From the NCBI GenBank assembly GCA_903919535.1, contig CAIXIP010000217.1, forward strand, positions 1 to 49,447: a stretch of DNA of 49,447 nucleotides, given 5' to 3'. The notes below the pieces were generated by a model. It saw only the letters and a list, made by a program, of their open reading frames with translations, did not search any database and was not told where the DNA came from. This document shows positions 27,664 through 36,866 of the stretch, in pieces. A program made the translations under genes and the position numbers. The number at the start of each line of letters is the position of its first letter. Positions within the stretch are counted from its first letter, which is position 1. Source of the stretch: an uncultured Bacteroidota bacterium. GTDB taxonomy: Bacteria; Bacteroidota; Bacteroidia; 2-12-FULL-35-15.

Positions 27664-28683
27664 ATGAAAACCGGTGTACTACTAATAAATCTGGGAACTC
27701 CTGATAGTCCGAAAACATCAGATGTCAGAAAATATTTATCTCAATTTTTAAATGACAAACGCGTAATTGATATTAATCCTATCGGTCGTTTTATTTTAGT
27801 GAATGGAATTATTGTTCCTTTTCGTTCACCGAAATCAGCAAAACTATATCAACACATATGGACCAAAGACGGTTCTCCACTTTTAATATACGGGAATAAA
27901 GTAAAAGCATTATTGCAAAAAGAATTGGGCGATACTTTTGTTGTCGAATTAGGAATGCGATACCAGAGCCCTAGCATGGAATCAGCACTCAATAAATTAC
28001 GTGAAGCAAAAGTTGATAAAATAATTATGATCCCGCTGTACCCTCAATATGCATCTTCCAGCACAGGATCATCAGTAGAAGAAGCATTACGAATTATTGG
28101 CAAATGGGAAGTAACTCCATCTATTGAAGTGATTTCTAAATTTTATGACAATCCAGATTTTATTGATGCCTGCGTAGAAGTTGCAAAAAAGTATGACCAA
28201 AAAGATTACGATTATGTTATTTTCAGTTATCATGGTTTGCCCGAAAGACATATAAATAAAGGAGCAGCACACTATGGTAGCAGCACCTGTAATTTCGGAA
28301 CATGTTGTAATACAATAACAGAGAACAATCAATACTGCTATCGTGCAAACTGTTTTGAAACAACACGACAATTAGTAAAACGATTGAATATTCCCGAAGG
28401 TAAATATGAAACCACTTTTCAATCCCGCTTAGATGACAAGTGGATAAAACCATACAGCGATAAAGTAATTGCACAAACAGGCACAGATGGTAAAAAGAAA
28501 ATGTTAGTTTTCTCTCCGGCTTTCGTTGCTGATTGTTTAGAAACGCTTTATGAGATTGGTACCGAATACGATGAAATTTTCAAAGCAAATGGTGGCGAAA
28601 AAATTCAATTAGTAGAAAGCCTCAACGATTCTCCAAAATGGATAGAGGCATTAAAGAAAATGGTATTGAAGGCTAAAGGGTAA
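27664..28683 (+). CDS. hemH: Ferrochelatase
   Basis: Ferrochelatase inserts ferrous iron into protoporphyrin IX (or coproporphyrin III) as the final or penultimate step of haem synthesis. The 339-residue protein starts with GVLLINLGTPDSP and shows LGMRYQSPS, the metal-site FSYHGLPERH (His190) and FVADCLETLYEIG (Glu293). A cysteine-rich insertion with the spacing C-x4-CC-x9-C-x4-C (Cys209, 214, 215, 225, 230) follows the catalytic histidine; similar insertions occur in other Bacteroidota ferrochelatases from memory and might bind a metal or cluster. The ATG follows the lnt stop with no gap. A bidirectional terminator lies beyond the stop. Haem supply fits the cytochromes encoded further along. 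Confidence 0.96.
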   Translation: MKTGVLLINLGTPDSPKTSDVRKYLSQFLNDKRVIDINPIGRFILVNGIIVPFRSPKSAKLYQHIWTKDGSPLLIYGNKVKALLQKELGDTFVVELGMRYQSPSMESALNKLREAKVDKIIMIPLYPQYASSSTGSSVEEALRIIGKWEVTPSIEVISKFYDNPDFIDACVEVAKKYDQKDYDYVIFSYHGLPERHINKGAAHYGSSTCNFGTCCNTITENNQYCYRANCFETTRQLVKRLNIPEGKYETTFQSRLDDKWIKPYSDKVIAQTGTDGKKKMLVFSPAFVADCLETLYEIGTEYDEIFKANGGEKIQLVESLNDSPKWIEALKKMVLKAKG

Positions 28684-28696
28684 TATTATTTATTAT

Positions 28697-28729
28697 AAAA
28701 AAAGAGCTGAAATTAATTTCAGCTCTTTT
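28697..28729. terminator. Bidirectional terminator between hemH and accC
   Basis: GAGCTGAAATTAATTTCAGCTC is a perfect 22-base palindrome flanked by seven A on the left and four T on the right. It sits between the convergent hemH and accC stops and can end transcription from both sides. Confidence 0.9.
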
Positions 28730-28749
28730 CTATTTACTCAATTCGGATT

Positions 28750-30090
28750 TTATTCGGTTAAATCAAAGTCTTCCAAAAACTTAGTAGTATAATTTCCTTT
28801 AATAAAGTTTTCGTCTTTCATTAATTTTAAATGAAAAGGGATTGTTGTTTTCACACCTTCAATCACGTATTCACTTAATGCACGATGCATTTTCGAAATC
28901 GCTTCTTCACGTGTTTGAGCAACAGTAATCAATTTTGCCACCATACTATCATAATTTGGCGGAATAGTGTAACCTGCGTAAATATGAGAATCTACACGTA
29001 TTCCATGCCCTCCTGGTGTATGCAGTGTAGTGATTTTTCCTGGTGATGGACGGAAATTATTAAATGGATCTTCTGCATTAATGCGGCATTCAATTGCGCA
29101 TAATTGCGGAAAATAATTTTTTCCTGAAATAGGCACACCTGCTGCAACTAATATTTGTTCACGTACCAAATCATAGTTGATCACCTCTTCTGTAATAGGA
29201 TGTTCAACCTGAATACGTGTATTCATTTCCATAAAATAAAAATTACGGTGCTTGTCAACCAAAAACTCAACCGTTCCTACACCTTCGTATTTAACTGCTG
29301 TTGCCGCTTTTACAGCTGCAGCACCCATTGCATCACGCAATTCAGGAGTCATAAATGGTGAAGGAGTTTCTTCAACCAATTTTTGGTGGCGTCTTTGAAT
29401 AGAACAATCTCTTTCAGATAGATGACAAGCTTTTCCGTATTGATCACCAACAATTTGTATTTCAATATGTCGTGGTTCTTCAATATATTTTTCCATGTAC
29501 ATGGCACCATTTCCAAATGCAGCTTCTGCTTCTTTAAATGCAGAATCATACAAAGCTTCCATATCTTCCTCTTTCCAAACAATGCGCATTCCTCTACCGC
29601 CTCCACCTGCTGTTGCCTTGATAATTACAGGATAACCAACCTTAGGTGCTAATTCAATTGCTTGTGCTGCACTTTCTAACAAACCTTCTGAACCGGGAAC
29701 ACAAGGAACACCAGCTTCGATCATTGTTGCTTTTGCAGAAGCTTTGTCGCCCATTGAATTAATCATTTCTGGTGAAGCGCCAATAAATTTTATATCATGC
29801 TCCTGACAGATTTTCGAAAACTTTGCATTCTCAGATAAAAAACCATAACCAGGATGAATCGCATCAGCATTAGTAATTTCAGCAGCCGAAATAATGCTTT
29901 GAATATTTAAATAAGAATCTTTACTTGGAGGTGGACCTATACAAACCGCCTCATCCGCAAATTTTACATGCAATGAATCTTTGTCGGCAGTAGAATAAAC
30001 AGCTACCGTTTTAATTCCCATTTCTTTACAGGTACGAATAATGCGTAAAGCAATTTCTCCTCTGTTTGCTATTAATATTTTTTTGAACAT
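28750..30090 (-). CDS. accC: Acetyl-CoA carboxylase biotin carboxylase subunit
   Basis: AccC carboxylates the biotin carried on AccB, using ATP and bicarbonate, in the first committed step of fatty acid synthesis. The 446-residue length is normal. It starts [21 protein letters not shown], and shows the ATP-grasp glycine loop [24 protein letters not shown], and the catalytic-site [15 protein letters not shown]. accB lies 107 bases upstream with a repeat-containing spacer. It is the last gene of the yceD-rpmF-plsX-fabH-accB-accC group and ends at a strong terminator. The carboxyltransferase subunits accA and accD are not in this window. Identity is secure. Confidence 0.97.
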   Translation of the reverse strand: MFKKILIANRGEIALRIIRTCKEMGIKTVAVYSTADKDSLHVKFADEAVCIGPPPSKDSYLNIQSIISAAEITNADAIHPGYGFLSENAKFSKICQEHDIKFIGASPEMINSMGDKASAKATMIEAGVPCVPGSEGLLESAAQAIELAPKVGYPVIIKATAGGGGRGMRIVWKEEDMEALYDSAFKEAEAAFGNGAMYMEKYIEEPRHIEIQIVGDQYGKACHLSERDCSIQRRHQKLVEETPSPFMTPELRDAMGAAAVKAATAVKYEGVGTVEFLVDKHRNFYFMEMNTRIQVEHPITEEVINYDLVREQILVAAGVPISGKNYFPQLCAIECRINAEDPFNNFRPSPGKITTLHTPGGHGIRVDSHIYAGYTIPPNYDSMVAKLITVAQTREEAISKMHRALSEYVIEGVKTTIPFHLKLMKDENFIKGNYTTKFLEDFDLTE

Positions 30091-30197
30091 CGATAAATAA
30101 GTTTAAAGTTTAATTTCGTTAGTCTAAAGTTTTCAAGCAGAAAAGCTCAATGATAAATGAACTTCCAAACTATGAACTTTAAAACGTTAAACTATAA
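30091..30197. repeat. AAAGTT-type imperfect repeats in the accB-accC spacer
   Basis: The 107-base spacer carries AGTTTAAAGTTTAA (30100-30113), TCTAAAGTTTTC near 30123, and TTAAAACGTTAAACT (30179-30193), the last being an imperfect inverted copy of the first. In the transcript the outer arms could pair across about 65 bases. No ORF or terminator T-tract is seen. Confidence 0.5.
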
Positions 30198-30692
30198 TTA
30201 AGAAGGATCTACTAAAAATAAAGGCTGATCGTATTCAACAGGAGTTGCATCGTTCACCAATACTTTTACAATTTTCCCTTTTACTTCGGATTCTATTTCA
30301 TTGAATAACTTCATTGCTTCAATAATGCAAATCACTTTGCCTGTAGCAATGTCATCACCCACGCTTACAAATGCAGCTTTATCCGGTGAAGAAGAACGAT
30401 AAAAAGTACCGATCATTGGAGATTTTACAGTAATATATTTTGCTTCCTCTGAAACGGCAGTTACAACAGGTTCAGAAGTTTTTGTTTCAGTAGGTGTTGT
30501 TACAACTTGTTGAGCTAAAGGAGCTGCAACTTGCGCAACTGGTTGCATAACGGGTTGAACAAAAACTTGTTCTTTCCCTTTTCCTGCAGGTGTTTTGATG
30601 ATGATCTTTACATCTTTGGTTTCTAACTCAACCTCGCTAACGCCAGATTTTGCTACAAACTTTATTAGATCTTGGATTTCATTTAATTTCAT
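30198..30692 (-). CDS. accB: Biotin carboxyl carrier protein of acetyl-CoA carboxylase
   Basis: AccB carries the covalently bound biotin that shuttles the carboxyl group between AccC and the carboxyltransferase. The 164-residue protein has an N-terminal helix region (residues 1-35), a proline/glutamine/threonine-rich linker at about 40-82, and a C-terminal biotinyl domain beginning ITVKSPMIGTFY. The biotinylation motif EAMK places the modified lysine at Lys128. It stands between fabH (56 bases upstream) and accC. The linker is alanine-, valine- and glutamine-rich, as is common for BCCP. Identity is secure. Confidence 0.97.
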   Translation of the reverse strand: MKLNEIQDLIKFVAKSGVSEVELETKDVKIIIKTPAGKGKEQVFVQPVMQPVAQVAAPLAQQVVTTPTETKTSEPVVTAVSEEAKYITVKSPMIGTFYRSSSPDKAAFVSVGDDIATGKVICIIEAMKLFNEIESEVKGKIVKVLVNDATPVEYDQPLFLVDPS

Positions 30693-30748
30693 TTGATTTA
30701 ATTTTTAAAATTAGTACTCTATTAAAAATAAACTTTCATTAATATAAA

Positions 30749-31747
30749 TTAGGAGTTATATGCCCATTTAACATAAACAGCCCCCCAGGTAAAACCTGCA
30801 CCAAAAGTTGACAAAATTATATTGTCTCCCTTTTTTAATTGTTTTTCATAATCCCACAAGCACAATGGAATAGTGGCTGCTGTGGTATTACCGTATTTTT
30901 GAATATTCAACATTACCTTTTCGGATGATAATCCCATACGCTCAGCTGTTGCATCAATTATTCGCTTATTTGCCTGGTGTGGAACCAACCATGCAACATC
31001 TTCGGATGTTAAATTATTTTTTTCCATTATTTCTGCTGATACTTCTGCCATACCAACAACAGCTCTTTTGAAAACCGCTTGTCCTTCCTGATAAACAAAA
31101 TGTTCTTTCGCATCAATAGTTGCATGAGAAGGTGGTTTAACAGAGCCTCCAGCTTTTTGGTGAAGATGAGCTCTTCCAGAGCCATCAACTCCTAATATAG
31201 AATCAATAACACCGTAGCCATCTGTTGTTGGCTCAAGCAATACTGCTCCTGCGCCATCTCCAAAAATAATGCAAGTTGAACGATCGGTATAATCTAAAAT
31301 AGAAGACATTTTATCTGCACCTACCACAATAACTTTTTTGCATTTCCCTGTCTCGATAAATTGCGTACCTGTTGTTAGTGCAAAAACAAATCCTGAACAA
31401 GCTGCTGCCAAGTCAAATCCCCAAGCATTGGTTGCTCCAATTTTATCACATATAATATTTGATGTGGAAGGAAAAATAAGATCCGGAGTTACAGAAGCAA
31501 CAATAATCATATCGATATCTAATGCTGTAATACCACGTTTTTTTAATAATCTTTCAATAGCTATTACAGCCATATCAGATGTCCCCAAACCTTCTCCTTT
31601 TAAAATTCTTCTTTCTTTTATTCCGGTACGCGTTTCAATCCAATTGGCATCAGTGGAAACCATTTTAACCAATTCCTCATTTGTAAGAACATAATCAGGA
31701 ACATATCCTGCAACAGCAGTGATAGAAGCGGTAGTTTTTGTCATCAT
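30749..31747 (-). CDS. fabH: Beta-ketoacyl-ACP synthase III
   Basis: FabH starts fatty acid elongation by condensing an acyl-CoA primer with malonyl-ACP. The 332-residue protein shows the catalytic Cys117 in DLAAACSGF, the His in [10 protein letters not shown] and the Asn in KYGNTTAAT, so the Cys-His-Asn triad is complete. The start overlaps the plsX stop by four bases (ATGA on the minus strand), showing translational coupling; a second ATG directly after the first could also serve. Branched-chain primers are common in Bacteroidota, but primer choice cannot be read here. Identity is secure. Confidence 0.97.
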   Translation of the reverse strand: MMTKTTASITAVAGYVPDYVLTNEELVKMVSTDANWIETRTGIKERRILKGEGLGTSDMAVIAIERLLKKRGITALDIDMIIVASVTPDLIFPSTSNIICDKIGATNAWGFDLAAACSGFVFALTTGTQFIETGKCKKVIVVGADKMSSILDYTDRSTCIIFGDGAGAVLLEPTTDGYGVIDSILGVDGSGRAHLHQKAGGSVKPPSHATIDAKEHFVYQEGQAVFKRAVVGMAEVSAEIMEKNNLTSEDVAWLVPHQANKRIIDATAERMGLSSEKVMLNIQKYGNTTAATIPLCLWDYEKQLKKGDNIILSTFGAGFTWGAVYVKWAYNS

Positions 31748-32682
31748 TGAAATACGTCTTTTATTTTGTCGGCCAACTTAGCTTCAACAACACCTTTTGT
31801 AAGTATAATCATATTTTTCACAGCAATTTCATTTGAAATGCCGTGCCCTATCATCACAGTTGAATTAACACCTAATACAGGTGTTCCTCCATAATTTTCA
31901 TAATTAAATCGATCAAAGTAAGGATCACTTAATCCTCTTTTTTTGATCATTGTATAAAATGCTTCAGCTTCTTTTAATACAACATTTCCTGTAAATCCAT
32001 CACATACAATAACATCGGCAAAATCATTAAAAATATCACGACCTTCCACATTACCAATGAAATTGAAATCTTTAGAATCTTTCATTAACCCATGAGCTGC
32101 TTGTGCAACCAGGTTACCTTTTTCAGGCTCTTCACCTATATTCAATAAAGCAACTTTTGGATTTTTTATTCCGTAAACAAATTCAGCATACAATGAACCA
32201 AGTACGCCAAACTGATATAACACATCTGGCTTACAATCCGCATTTGTGCCTACATCCAATAAAAGACCAACACCACCATTTTCTTTTGGAAGAATAACAG
32301 TGATGCAAGGACGAATTACACCCGGAACTACTTTAATGCTAAACATAGAACCTACAAGCATTGCACCTGTATTTCCATTGCTGGCAAAACCGTCAATTTT
32401 CCCTTCTTTTAAAAGACGAAACCCAACAGCCATCGAGGAGTTGGGTTTTTGTGAAAAAACTTTTGTAGGGTGTTCGCCCATACCAATAACATCGGTGGTA
32501 TGAACAATTTCAAAATTATTTGGATCAGCATTATGCTTTTTTAGCCCTTCAATTATCTGATCCTCATCACCAATTAATACAAGGTGAATATTTTTTGGTA
32601 ACTCATTACTAGCTAAAACTGCACCGAAAATTGTTGCTTCGGGTGCAAAATCACCGCCCATAATATCTATACCTATCTTCAT
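31744..32682 (-). CDS. plsX: Phosphate acyltransferase PlsX
   Basis: PlsX converts acyl-ACP to acyl-phosphate, the donor for PlsY in phospholipid synthesis. The 312-residue protein begins [21 protein letters not shown], the standard N-terminus, and carries [15 protein letters not shown], the segment [13 protein letters not shown] and [22 protein letters not shown], all strongly conserved. It is coupled to fabH by a four-base overlap and preceded by rpmF at a distance of 107 bases; that spacer contains a hairpin. PlsX together with PssA and the Acc/Fab genes shows that much of the lipid pathway is encoded in this window. Confidence 0.97.
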   Translation of the reverse strand: MKIGIDIMGGDFAPEATIFGAVLASNELPKNIHLVLIGDEDQIIEGLKKHNADPNNFEIVHTTDVIGMGEHPTKVFSQKPNSSMAVGFRLLKEGKIDGFASNGNTGAMLVGSMFSIKVVPGVIRPCITVILPKENGGVGLLLDVGTNADCKPDVLYQFGVLGSLYAEFVYGIKNPKVALLNIGEEPEKGNLVAQAAHGLMKDSKDFNFIGNVEGRDIFNDFADVIVCDGFTGNVVLKEAEAFYTMIKKRGLSDPYFDRFNYENYGGTPVLGVNSTVMIGHGISNEIAVKNMIILTKGVVEAKLADKIKDVFQ

Positions 32683-32732
32683 AAACTCCTACGAATTACG
32701 AATTAATACTAAAAACGAATCGTGAACTTTTA

Positions 32733-32762
32733 CGGATTGCGAAAAAATTTGTTCGTAATCCG
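32733..32762. repeat. Hairpin in the rpmF-plsX spacer
   Basis: CGGATTGCGAA and TTCGTAATCCG form an 11-base stem with one G-T pair and an eight-base loop. No T-tract follows on the minus strand, so it is not a simple terminator. It may be an RNA processing or stability element separating the ribosomal-protein part from the lipid part of the operon. The adjacent ACGAATTACGAAT is a short direct repeat. Confidence 0.55.
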
Positions 32763-32789
32763 ATATTATTCATATTTCGTATCATAATT

Positions 32790-32975
32790 TTATGCAGAAA
32801 CTTTTTTCTCAACTGCAAGTTTTCCTCTGTAGAAACCACACTCACCACAAACGCGGTGATATAATGTTGGTGCTCCGCAATTTGAACAAGTTGAAAGTGT
32901 TGACGCTACGGCTTTGTCTTGACCCCTACGGCTGTCTCTTCTAGATCTCGATAATTTTCGCTTTGGATGTGGCAT
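32790..32975 (-). CDS. rpmF: 50S ribosomal protein L32
   Basis: This is a small ribosomal protein of 61 residues. It begins MPHPKRKLSRSRRDSRRG, the highly basic N-terminus of bacterial L32, and carries a zinc ribbon with the spacing CxxC...CxxC (Cys30, Cys33, Cys43, Cys46). The zinc-binding form with all four cysteines is intact. It lies 38 bases downstream of the yceD (DUF177) gene and upstream of plsX, the classical bacterial arrangement. Identity is secure. Confidence 0.97.
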   Translation of the reverse strand: MPHPKRKLSRSRRDSRRGQDKAVASTLSTCSNCGAPTLYHRVCGECGFYRGKLAVEKKVSA

Positions 32976-33013
32976 TTTACTGTATTTATTTAATTGTTAT
33001 TATTTACTTTTTA

Positions 33014-33550
33014 TTAATTTAATTTTATGTTTTTCAGATCGTTCCAACGTGGATCATTCTCATCTTCATCTTTCTCTTCTTCGGTTATGAACTGATTTAA
33101 TTTATTCAACATTTCTTTATCGCAAGTGCTTTTCCCTTTTGCATTATAGGGATGAACTCGTTTACTTGGTAAAGAAAGTGCAATGTATTCATACATATAT
33201 TGCGAAAGATCTAGCTCATGTTCATTGGCAGCAATGGTAATAATATCATCATCTTCACCAGTGGAATCATTCCCTCCAACCTTCACAATCAATTTATTAT
33301 TCCCGTCAATTGGCAAATCAAATTCTGCCGCACAACGGTCGCAATTCATTCTTACTGTTCCGCTTATCTCAAAATTTAAAACCATCATAGTAGATTGTTT
33401 TATCAACTTGAGCTTTACGGCAATATTACCTTGTTTTATTTCTGAGTATTCAAGGTCTTCAAAGAACGAATCACTTATATTAAATTCATATAAATGCTCT
33501 CCAACACTCAAACCTACAAACTGAATAATGTATTCTTTTCGGGCCTGCAT
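33014..33550 (-). CDS. DUF177 (YceD) family protein
   Basis: The 178-residue protein belongs to the DUF177/YceD family, implicated in 23S rRNA accumulation and nearly always encoded just before rpmF, as here. The conserved core GTVRMNCDRCAAEFDLPID contains the characteristic CxxC region and acidic surroundings. The C-terminus EEEKDEDENDPRWNDLKNIK is typical: a charged stretch followed by DPRW.xL, with the paired Trp and Leu. It is the first gene of the fatty-acid operon, with a good promoter about 30 bases upstream of the ATG. Gene position and motifs give a confident family call; the molecular function is incompletely known. Confidence 0.92.
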   Translation of the reverse strand: MQARKEYIIQFVGLSVGEHLYEFNISDSFFEDLEYSEIKQGNIAVKLKLIKQSTMMVLNFEISGTVRMNCDRCAAEFDLPIDGNNKLIVKVGGNDSTGEDDDIITIAANEHELDLSQYMYEYIALSLPSKRVHPYNAKGKSTCDKEMLNKLNQFITEEEKDEDENDPRWNDLKNIKLN

Positions 33551-33577
33551 TTTTATTTAAGTTTTAAAGAAAGGCCA

Positions 33578-33607
33578 CAAAGGTAAAAAAATCTACCTTA
33601 CTTCAAA
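33578..33607 (-). promoter_or_regulatory. Promoter of the yceD-rpmF-plsX-fabH-acc operon
   Basis: On the minus strand TTTG (33607-33604) is followed after 18 bases by TACCTTTG (33585-33578), an exact -7 match. The predicted start lies about 20 bases before the yceD ATG. This is one of only two full -33/-7 pairs I found. Confidence 0.7.
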
Positions 33608-33649
33608 ATATTGGAGGAAATATAATTTAAGGTAGTTTTTTGTTAAAAA

Positions 33650-33692
33650 AATGAAAAATCGGACAAAAAAGACTGTTTTTTACCCGATTTTC
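33650..33692 (-). terminator. Probable terminator of pdxA
   Basis: On the minus strand GAAAATCGGGTAAAAAACAGTC, then TTTTTTGTCCGATTTTTC, forms a long imperfect stem followed closely by a T-rich run. It lies 34 bases after the pdxA stop and before the fatty-acid operon promoter. Confidence 0.6.
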
Positions 33693-33725
33693 ACCTATAA
33701 AATATGTTTTTGAGCAGATAAAATA

Positions 33726-34784
33726 TTAACGCTCCCTTTTTAGTGGGTTAATCTTTAATGGGTTAGTTGTTATCTCTTTGTATAATTTTCGTCTTTTAAA
33801 AATGTCAATTGCAGCATAAATTGCTCTTCGAAAAGATTCTTCGGAAGCAACATTTTTTCCGGCAATATCATATGCCGTCCCATGATCGGGTGAGGTGCGA
33901 ACTATTGGCAAACCAGCTGTAAAATTAACACCTGAATTAAACGCAATTGTTTTAAAAGGAATAAGTCCTTGGTCATGATACATTGCTAAAACTGCATCAA
34001 AATTTTTGTATGCTCCATTTCCAAAAAAGCCATCTGCAGAATAAGGACCATAAGCTAACATTCCCTCTTCCTTCATTTTATTAATTGCCGGAATGATTAT
34101 GTCATTTTCTTCGTTTCCTATCACACCATTATCACCAGCATGAGGATTTAATCCTAAAACAGCAATTTTGGGTTTACGTATCTCAAAATCCTGAATCAAT
34201 GACTTATTAAGTGCCAATAGTTTGTTCTGAATTTTTTCAGAAGTAAGTTCCTGAGCAACCTGAGTTACAGGTATATGTCCTGTAACAACTGCAACCCGCA
34301 ATGTATCACTAACTAAAAACATTAGACTGCTTTTCCCATCTGCGAATTTTTCATCTAAATATTCGGTATGACCTGGGAACTTAAAATCTGGGGATTGTAT
34401 ATTCTCCTTATTGATAGGTGCGGTAACTAAAACGTGTATTTTCCCTTGTGCCAAAGCATAAGCTGCTGCCTCTAGAGATTTTAATGCATATTTTCCGCCA
34501 TCAGCAGTTTGTTTGCCAAGTTCAACATTCACATCTTCCTCATAAACATTGATAATATTTGCTCGCTTATGATTTATTTCTGAAACATCCTTTATCGGAT
34601 TAAAACTAAAATCTTCGATATTTAATGCTTTACGATGGAAAGAAGCCGTTTTATTTGAGCCAAAAATAACAGGAGTACATATTTCAAACATTTGCGGATC
34701 TAAAAATGTTTTTATTATAACTTCTAATCCTACTCCATTAATATCACCCTGTGAAATTCCAACAATTATTTTTTCTTCTGACAT
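33726..34784 (-). CDS. pdxA: 4-hydroxythreonine-4-phosphate dehydrogenase
   Basis: PdxA oxidises 4-phosphohydroxy-L-threonine in the DXP-dependent route to pyridoxal 5'-phosphate. The 352-residue protein starts with IIVGISQGDINGVGLEVI, matching the usual GDPxGIG-type opening but with GDINGVG in place of GDPAGIG. The three metal-binding histidines are visible in FPGHTEYL, LNPHAGDNG and MYHDQGLIPFK. TSPDHGTAYDIAGKN is a further signature. It lies upstream of yceD in the same direction, but a terminator-like stem and a separate promoter divide them. The next gene upstream is also on the minus strand, behind its own terminator. Identity is secure. Confidence 0.96.
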   Translation of the reverse strand: MSEEKIIVGISQGDINGVGLEVIIKTFLDPQMFEICTPVIFGSNKTASFHRKALNIEDFSFNPIKDVSEINHKRANIINVYEEDVNVELGKQTADGGKYALKSLEAAAYALAQGKIHVLVTAPINKENIQSPDFKFPGHTEYLDEKFADGKSSLMFLVSDTLRVAVVTGHIPVTQVAQELTSEKIQNKLLALNKSLIQDFEIRKPKIAVLGLNPHAGDNGVIGNEENDIIIPAINKMKEEGMLAYGPYSADGFFGNGAYKNFDAVLAMYHDQGLIPFKTIAFNSGVNFTAGLPIVRTSPDHGTAYDIAGKNVASEESFRRAIYAAIDIFKRRKLYKEITTNPLKINPLKRER

Positions 34785-34864
34785 ATAAAAAAGTTTAATT
34801 CGAAAGTTGAAAGTTTGAATGTTCAGGGAACTAAATCAAACAAAACTTCATATTTTAATGATAG

Positions 34865-34872
34865 CAAAGTTA
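34865..34872 (-). promoter_or_regulatory. Possible -7 box of pdxA
   Basis: On the minus strand this reads TAACTTTG, an exact TAnnTTTG match 80 bases before the pdxA ATG. No -33 box is visible. The leader between them contains GAAAGTTGAAAGTTTGAA-type direct repeats. Confidence 0.4.
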
Positions 34873-34895
34873 AATTTAAATTTATTGAATCGAAT

Positions 34896-34922
34896 AAAAA
34901 AGTGTAAAGTTCTTCTACACTT
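34896..34922 (-). terminator. Terminator of the 34969-36099 gene
   Basis: On the minus strand AAGTGTA, a nine-base loop and TACACTT form a seven-base stem followed by a run of T. It lies about 46 bases after the stop codon of the upstream hypothetical gene. Confidence 0.7.
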
Positions 34923-34968
34923 GTTTGTACAAAACAATATTCAAACCTAAACCTTTGTGTTATTTAAC

Positions 34969-36099
34969 TTACTGCTCCACCCAGCCAACAATTTCTGCCA
35001 ACGATGAAACTTCAATTGTTGTCCATTTACTTGTGGTTGTATTCCACACAACAACTCCCTGTGGGTAACGATCGGGGCCAATGACCATATCATTTTGGAA
35101 AGCAGCAAAACCGTTTATCGTTTTAGCGTTATCAAAACGACACCATTTTTTGCCAATCTCTTTATTTTCAAATTTGATGGCCCGTCCATATTTCGGATTT
35201 TCTTCTGATTCAACAGAAAAATTATTGCCTATCGATTCGAATACAATTTTATCGGCTTTCTTTTTTATCAGATCAATTTGGAATCGTCCTTTCGCACAAG
35301 AATAAATAACAGTACCTCCTTCACCCAATTCAAAAAAAGTATTTTCTGCCGTTGCGGGAATCGCATCGATATCAGCAATTTTTTCTGAGGTATTATCCGT
35401 ATTAACTCTATAAATACTAGCTATTTGCTGATTTTTACTAAAATTTGCATACAAAAACGAAGTATTATTTAACCAGAATATTGGGAACTTCCGTTTTACA
35501 TCATCCCCAATGAGTGGCTGCGCTTCACCATACCCCGCATCTCTTACAAGAACTTCTTTTTTTCCGTTTACACGATACATGTTAATGACATAAGGCGGAG
35601 TTGTTTCATCAACTTCTACATCTGGTCTTGGCCTTGGATTATAATTGGCATTTTCTACTTTTTGATATTTTTCGGTCTTAAGATTAAAGATTGAAAAATA
35701 GTTGCCTTTAAAAATATCATCTGTATGAAATACAATACTATCGCCCTGAAATGCAACAAATTCATCTTTTTCTGTAAGCAACAATTTTTTATTTCTAAAA
35801 TCAATAATGTTACCAATGCCAGTTACAATATATCGATTACGATAAATCTTATTTTTACCTATATCAAATCGCACGTAATTGCCTTTTACCCCAATTTTCT
35901 GGGTAGGAACAATTAATACAGCTTCCTTGGAAACCATAATTCCATCCAGAAAAATATAATCGTTTAGATATTGTAAATGATTTATCGCGGCATTATCGTC
36001 ATATTCGGCCACGAACAATTCAACTTTTTTTTGAGATGGATTAAAACCAATAAAAAAGAGAAGCACAGAAAAAAGTAATATGTATTTGCTAATCGTCAA
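34969..36099 (-). CDS. Secreted hypothetical protein
   Basis: I do not recognise this 376-residue protein. It starts with TTG, since an in-frame stop lies two codons upstream, and the following SKYILLFSVLLFFIGFNPS is a plausible signal peptide or lipid-free anchor. The rest is beta-rich with repeated short blocks such as KIYRNRYIVTGIGNIIDFRNKKLL, FPIFWLNNTSFLYANF and NTFFELGEGGTVIYSC, which suggest a beta-propeller similar to TolB or quinoprotein-like folds. It has no metal or catalytic motif that I can name. It is followed by its own terminator and preceded by a terminator, so it is a single-gene unit. Function is unknown. Confidence 0.6.
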   Translation of the reverse strand: MTISKYILLFSVLLFFIGFNPSQKKVELFVAEYDDNAAINHLQYLNDYIFLDGIMVSKEAVLIVPTQKIGVKGNYVRFDIGKNKIYRNRYIVTGIGNIIDFRNKKLLLTEKDEFVAFQGDSIVFHTDDIFKGNYFSIFNLKTEKYQKVENANYNPRPRPDVEVDETTPPYVINMYRVNGKKEVLVRDAGYGEAQPLIGDDVKRKFPIFWLNNTSFLYANFSKNQQIASIYRVNTDNTSEKIADIDAIPATAENTFFELGEGGTVIYSCAKGRFQIDLIKKKADKIVFESIGNNFSVESEENPKYGRAIKFENKEIGKKWCRFDNAKTINGFAAFQNDMVIGPDRYPQGVVVWNTTTSKWTTIEVSSLAEIVGWVEQ

Positions 36100-36146
36100 A
36101 TTTCATAAGGCAAGAGGCAAAGTACCTCAATTATTTCAATTTATAC

Positions 36147-36182
36147 AAAAAAAAGAGGCTGATGTATATCAGCCTCTTTTTT
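36147..36182 (-). terminator. Terminator of the 36197-36766 gene
   Basis: AGAGGCTGA and TCAGCCTCT form a nine-base stem with a six-base loop (TGTATA), flanked by A-runs and T-runs on both sides. It lies directly after the stop codon of the small secreted protein gene and can act in either direction. Confidence 0.9.
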
Positions 36183-36196
36183 GAATTTATCTCTAT

Positions 36197-36766
36197 TTAA
36201 TTTTTTGCAGATTTATTATAACTATTAAATACTTCAACAATATTATCGTAGTCATATGTCTTATCTTGTAACCCTTTCACTATTTCTAAATTGTCAGACA
36301 TTACCTCTTCTACCTGCTTTCTAAATTTGCCTGATTTTATTTTTACCGGACCTGTTTCACCTACTTTTTCCATGTAATAATCCGATTTTATTTTTAGTTC
36401 GTTCATTTGATACACTTCTATTTGTGCTTCAAATAAATTTACCAATCCACCTGAAAGTTGCTTCATAAAAACTTGCTCACCTTCCACGTTTCGGGAAACA
36501 TAAATTACGCCATTAACATAATACTCTTTTATCTTTTTCGGATTAAAGGTTTTTATTTCTGACCCTTCACTTTTGCGATACGAGGCTTTGGTAAAATTAT
36601 CAAATTCCCGTTTGGGATTCATTTTGATTTCCCCTTTAAGTGTATCCCCAGAAACCAATATTACATATCCTTTGTAATAACTTGCTTGTGCAAAAGCATT
36701 TGAATTAAAAGCTACAACGATAGCTGAGAGAACTATTGTTATAGAGAAAATGTTTTTTATTTTCAT
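36197..36766 (-). CDS. Small secreted Bacteroidota protein of unknown function
   Basis: This is a 189-residue protein with a clear signal peptide (MKIKNIFSITIVLSAIVVAF...NAFAQ). The mature start ASYYKGYVILVSGDTLKGEIK contains the YxGYIxxxxGDTLxGxI pattern that I know from many uncharacterised secreted proteins in this phylum, followed by strands such as VIYVSRNVEGEQVFMKQL. The region looks all-beta until the charged C-terminal helix. It has no catalytic motif that I recognise. Its 3' end carries a strong terminator and it is divergent from the L,D-transpeptidase gene across a 230-base region with an 11-base tandem repeat. Function is unknown. Confidence 0.65.
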   Translation of the reverse strand: MKIKNIFSITIVLSAIVVAFNSNAFAQASYYKGYVILVSGDTLKGEIKMNPKREFDNFTKASYRKSEGSEIKTFNPKKIKEYYVNGVIYVSRNVEGEQVFMKQLSGGLVNLFEAQIEVYQMNELKIKSDYYMEKVGETGPVKIKSGKFRKQVEEVMSDNLEIVKGLQDKTYDYDNIVEVFNSYNKSAKN

Positions 36767-36866
36767 TAGTTTGATTTATTCCGTTTAAAATAGAGAGTTT
36801 TAATTAAAAATCAAATTAAGCATAAAAAAAGGTGATAAAAAACAGGTCGTTTAAAACTTTGACAAA

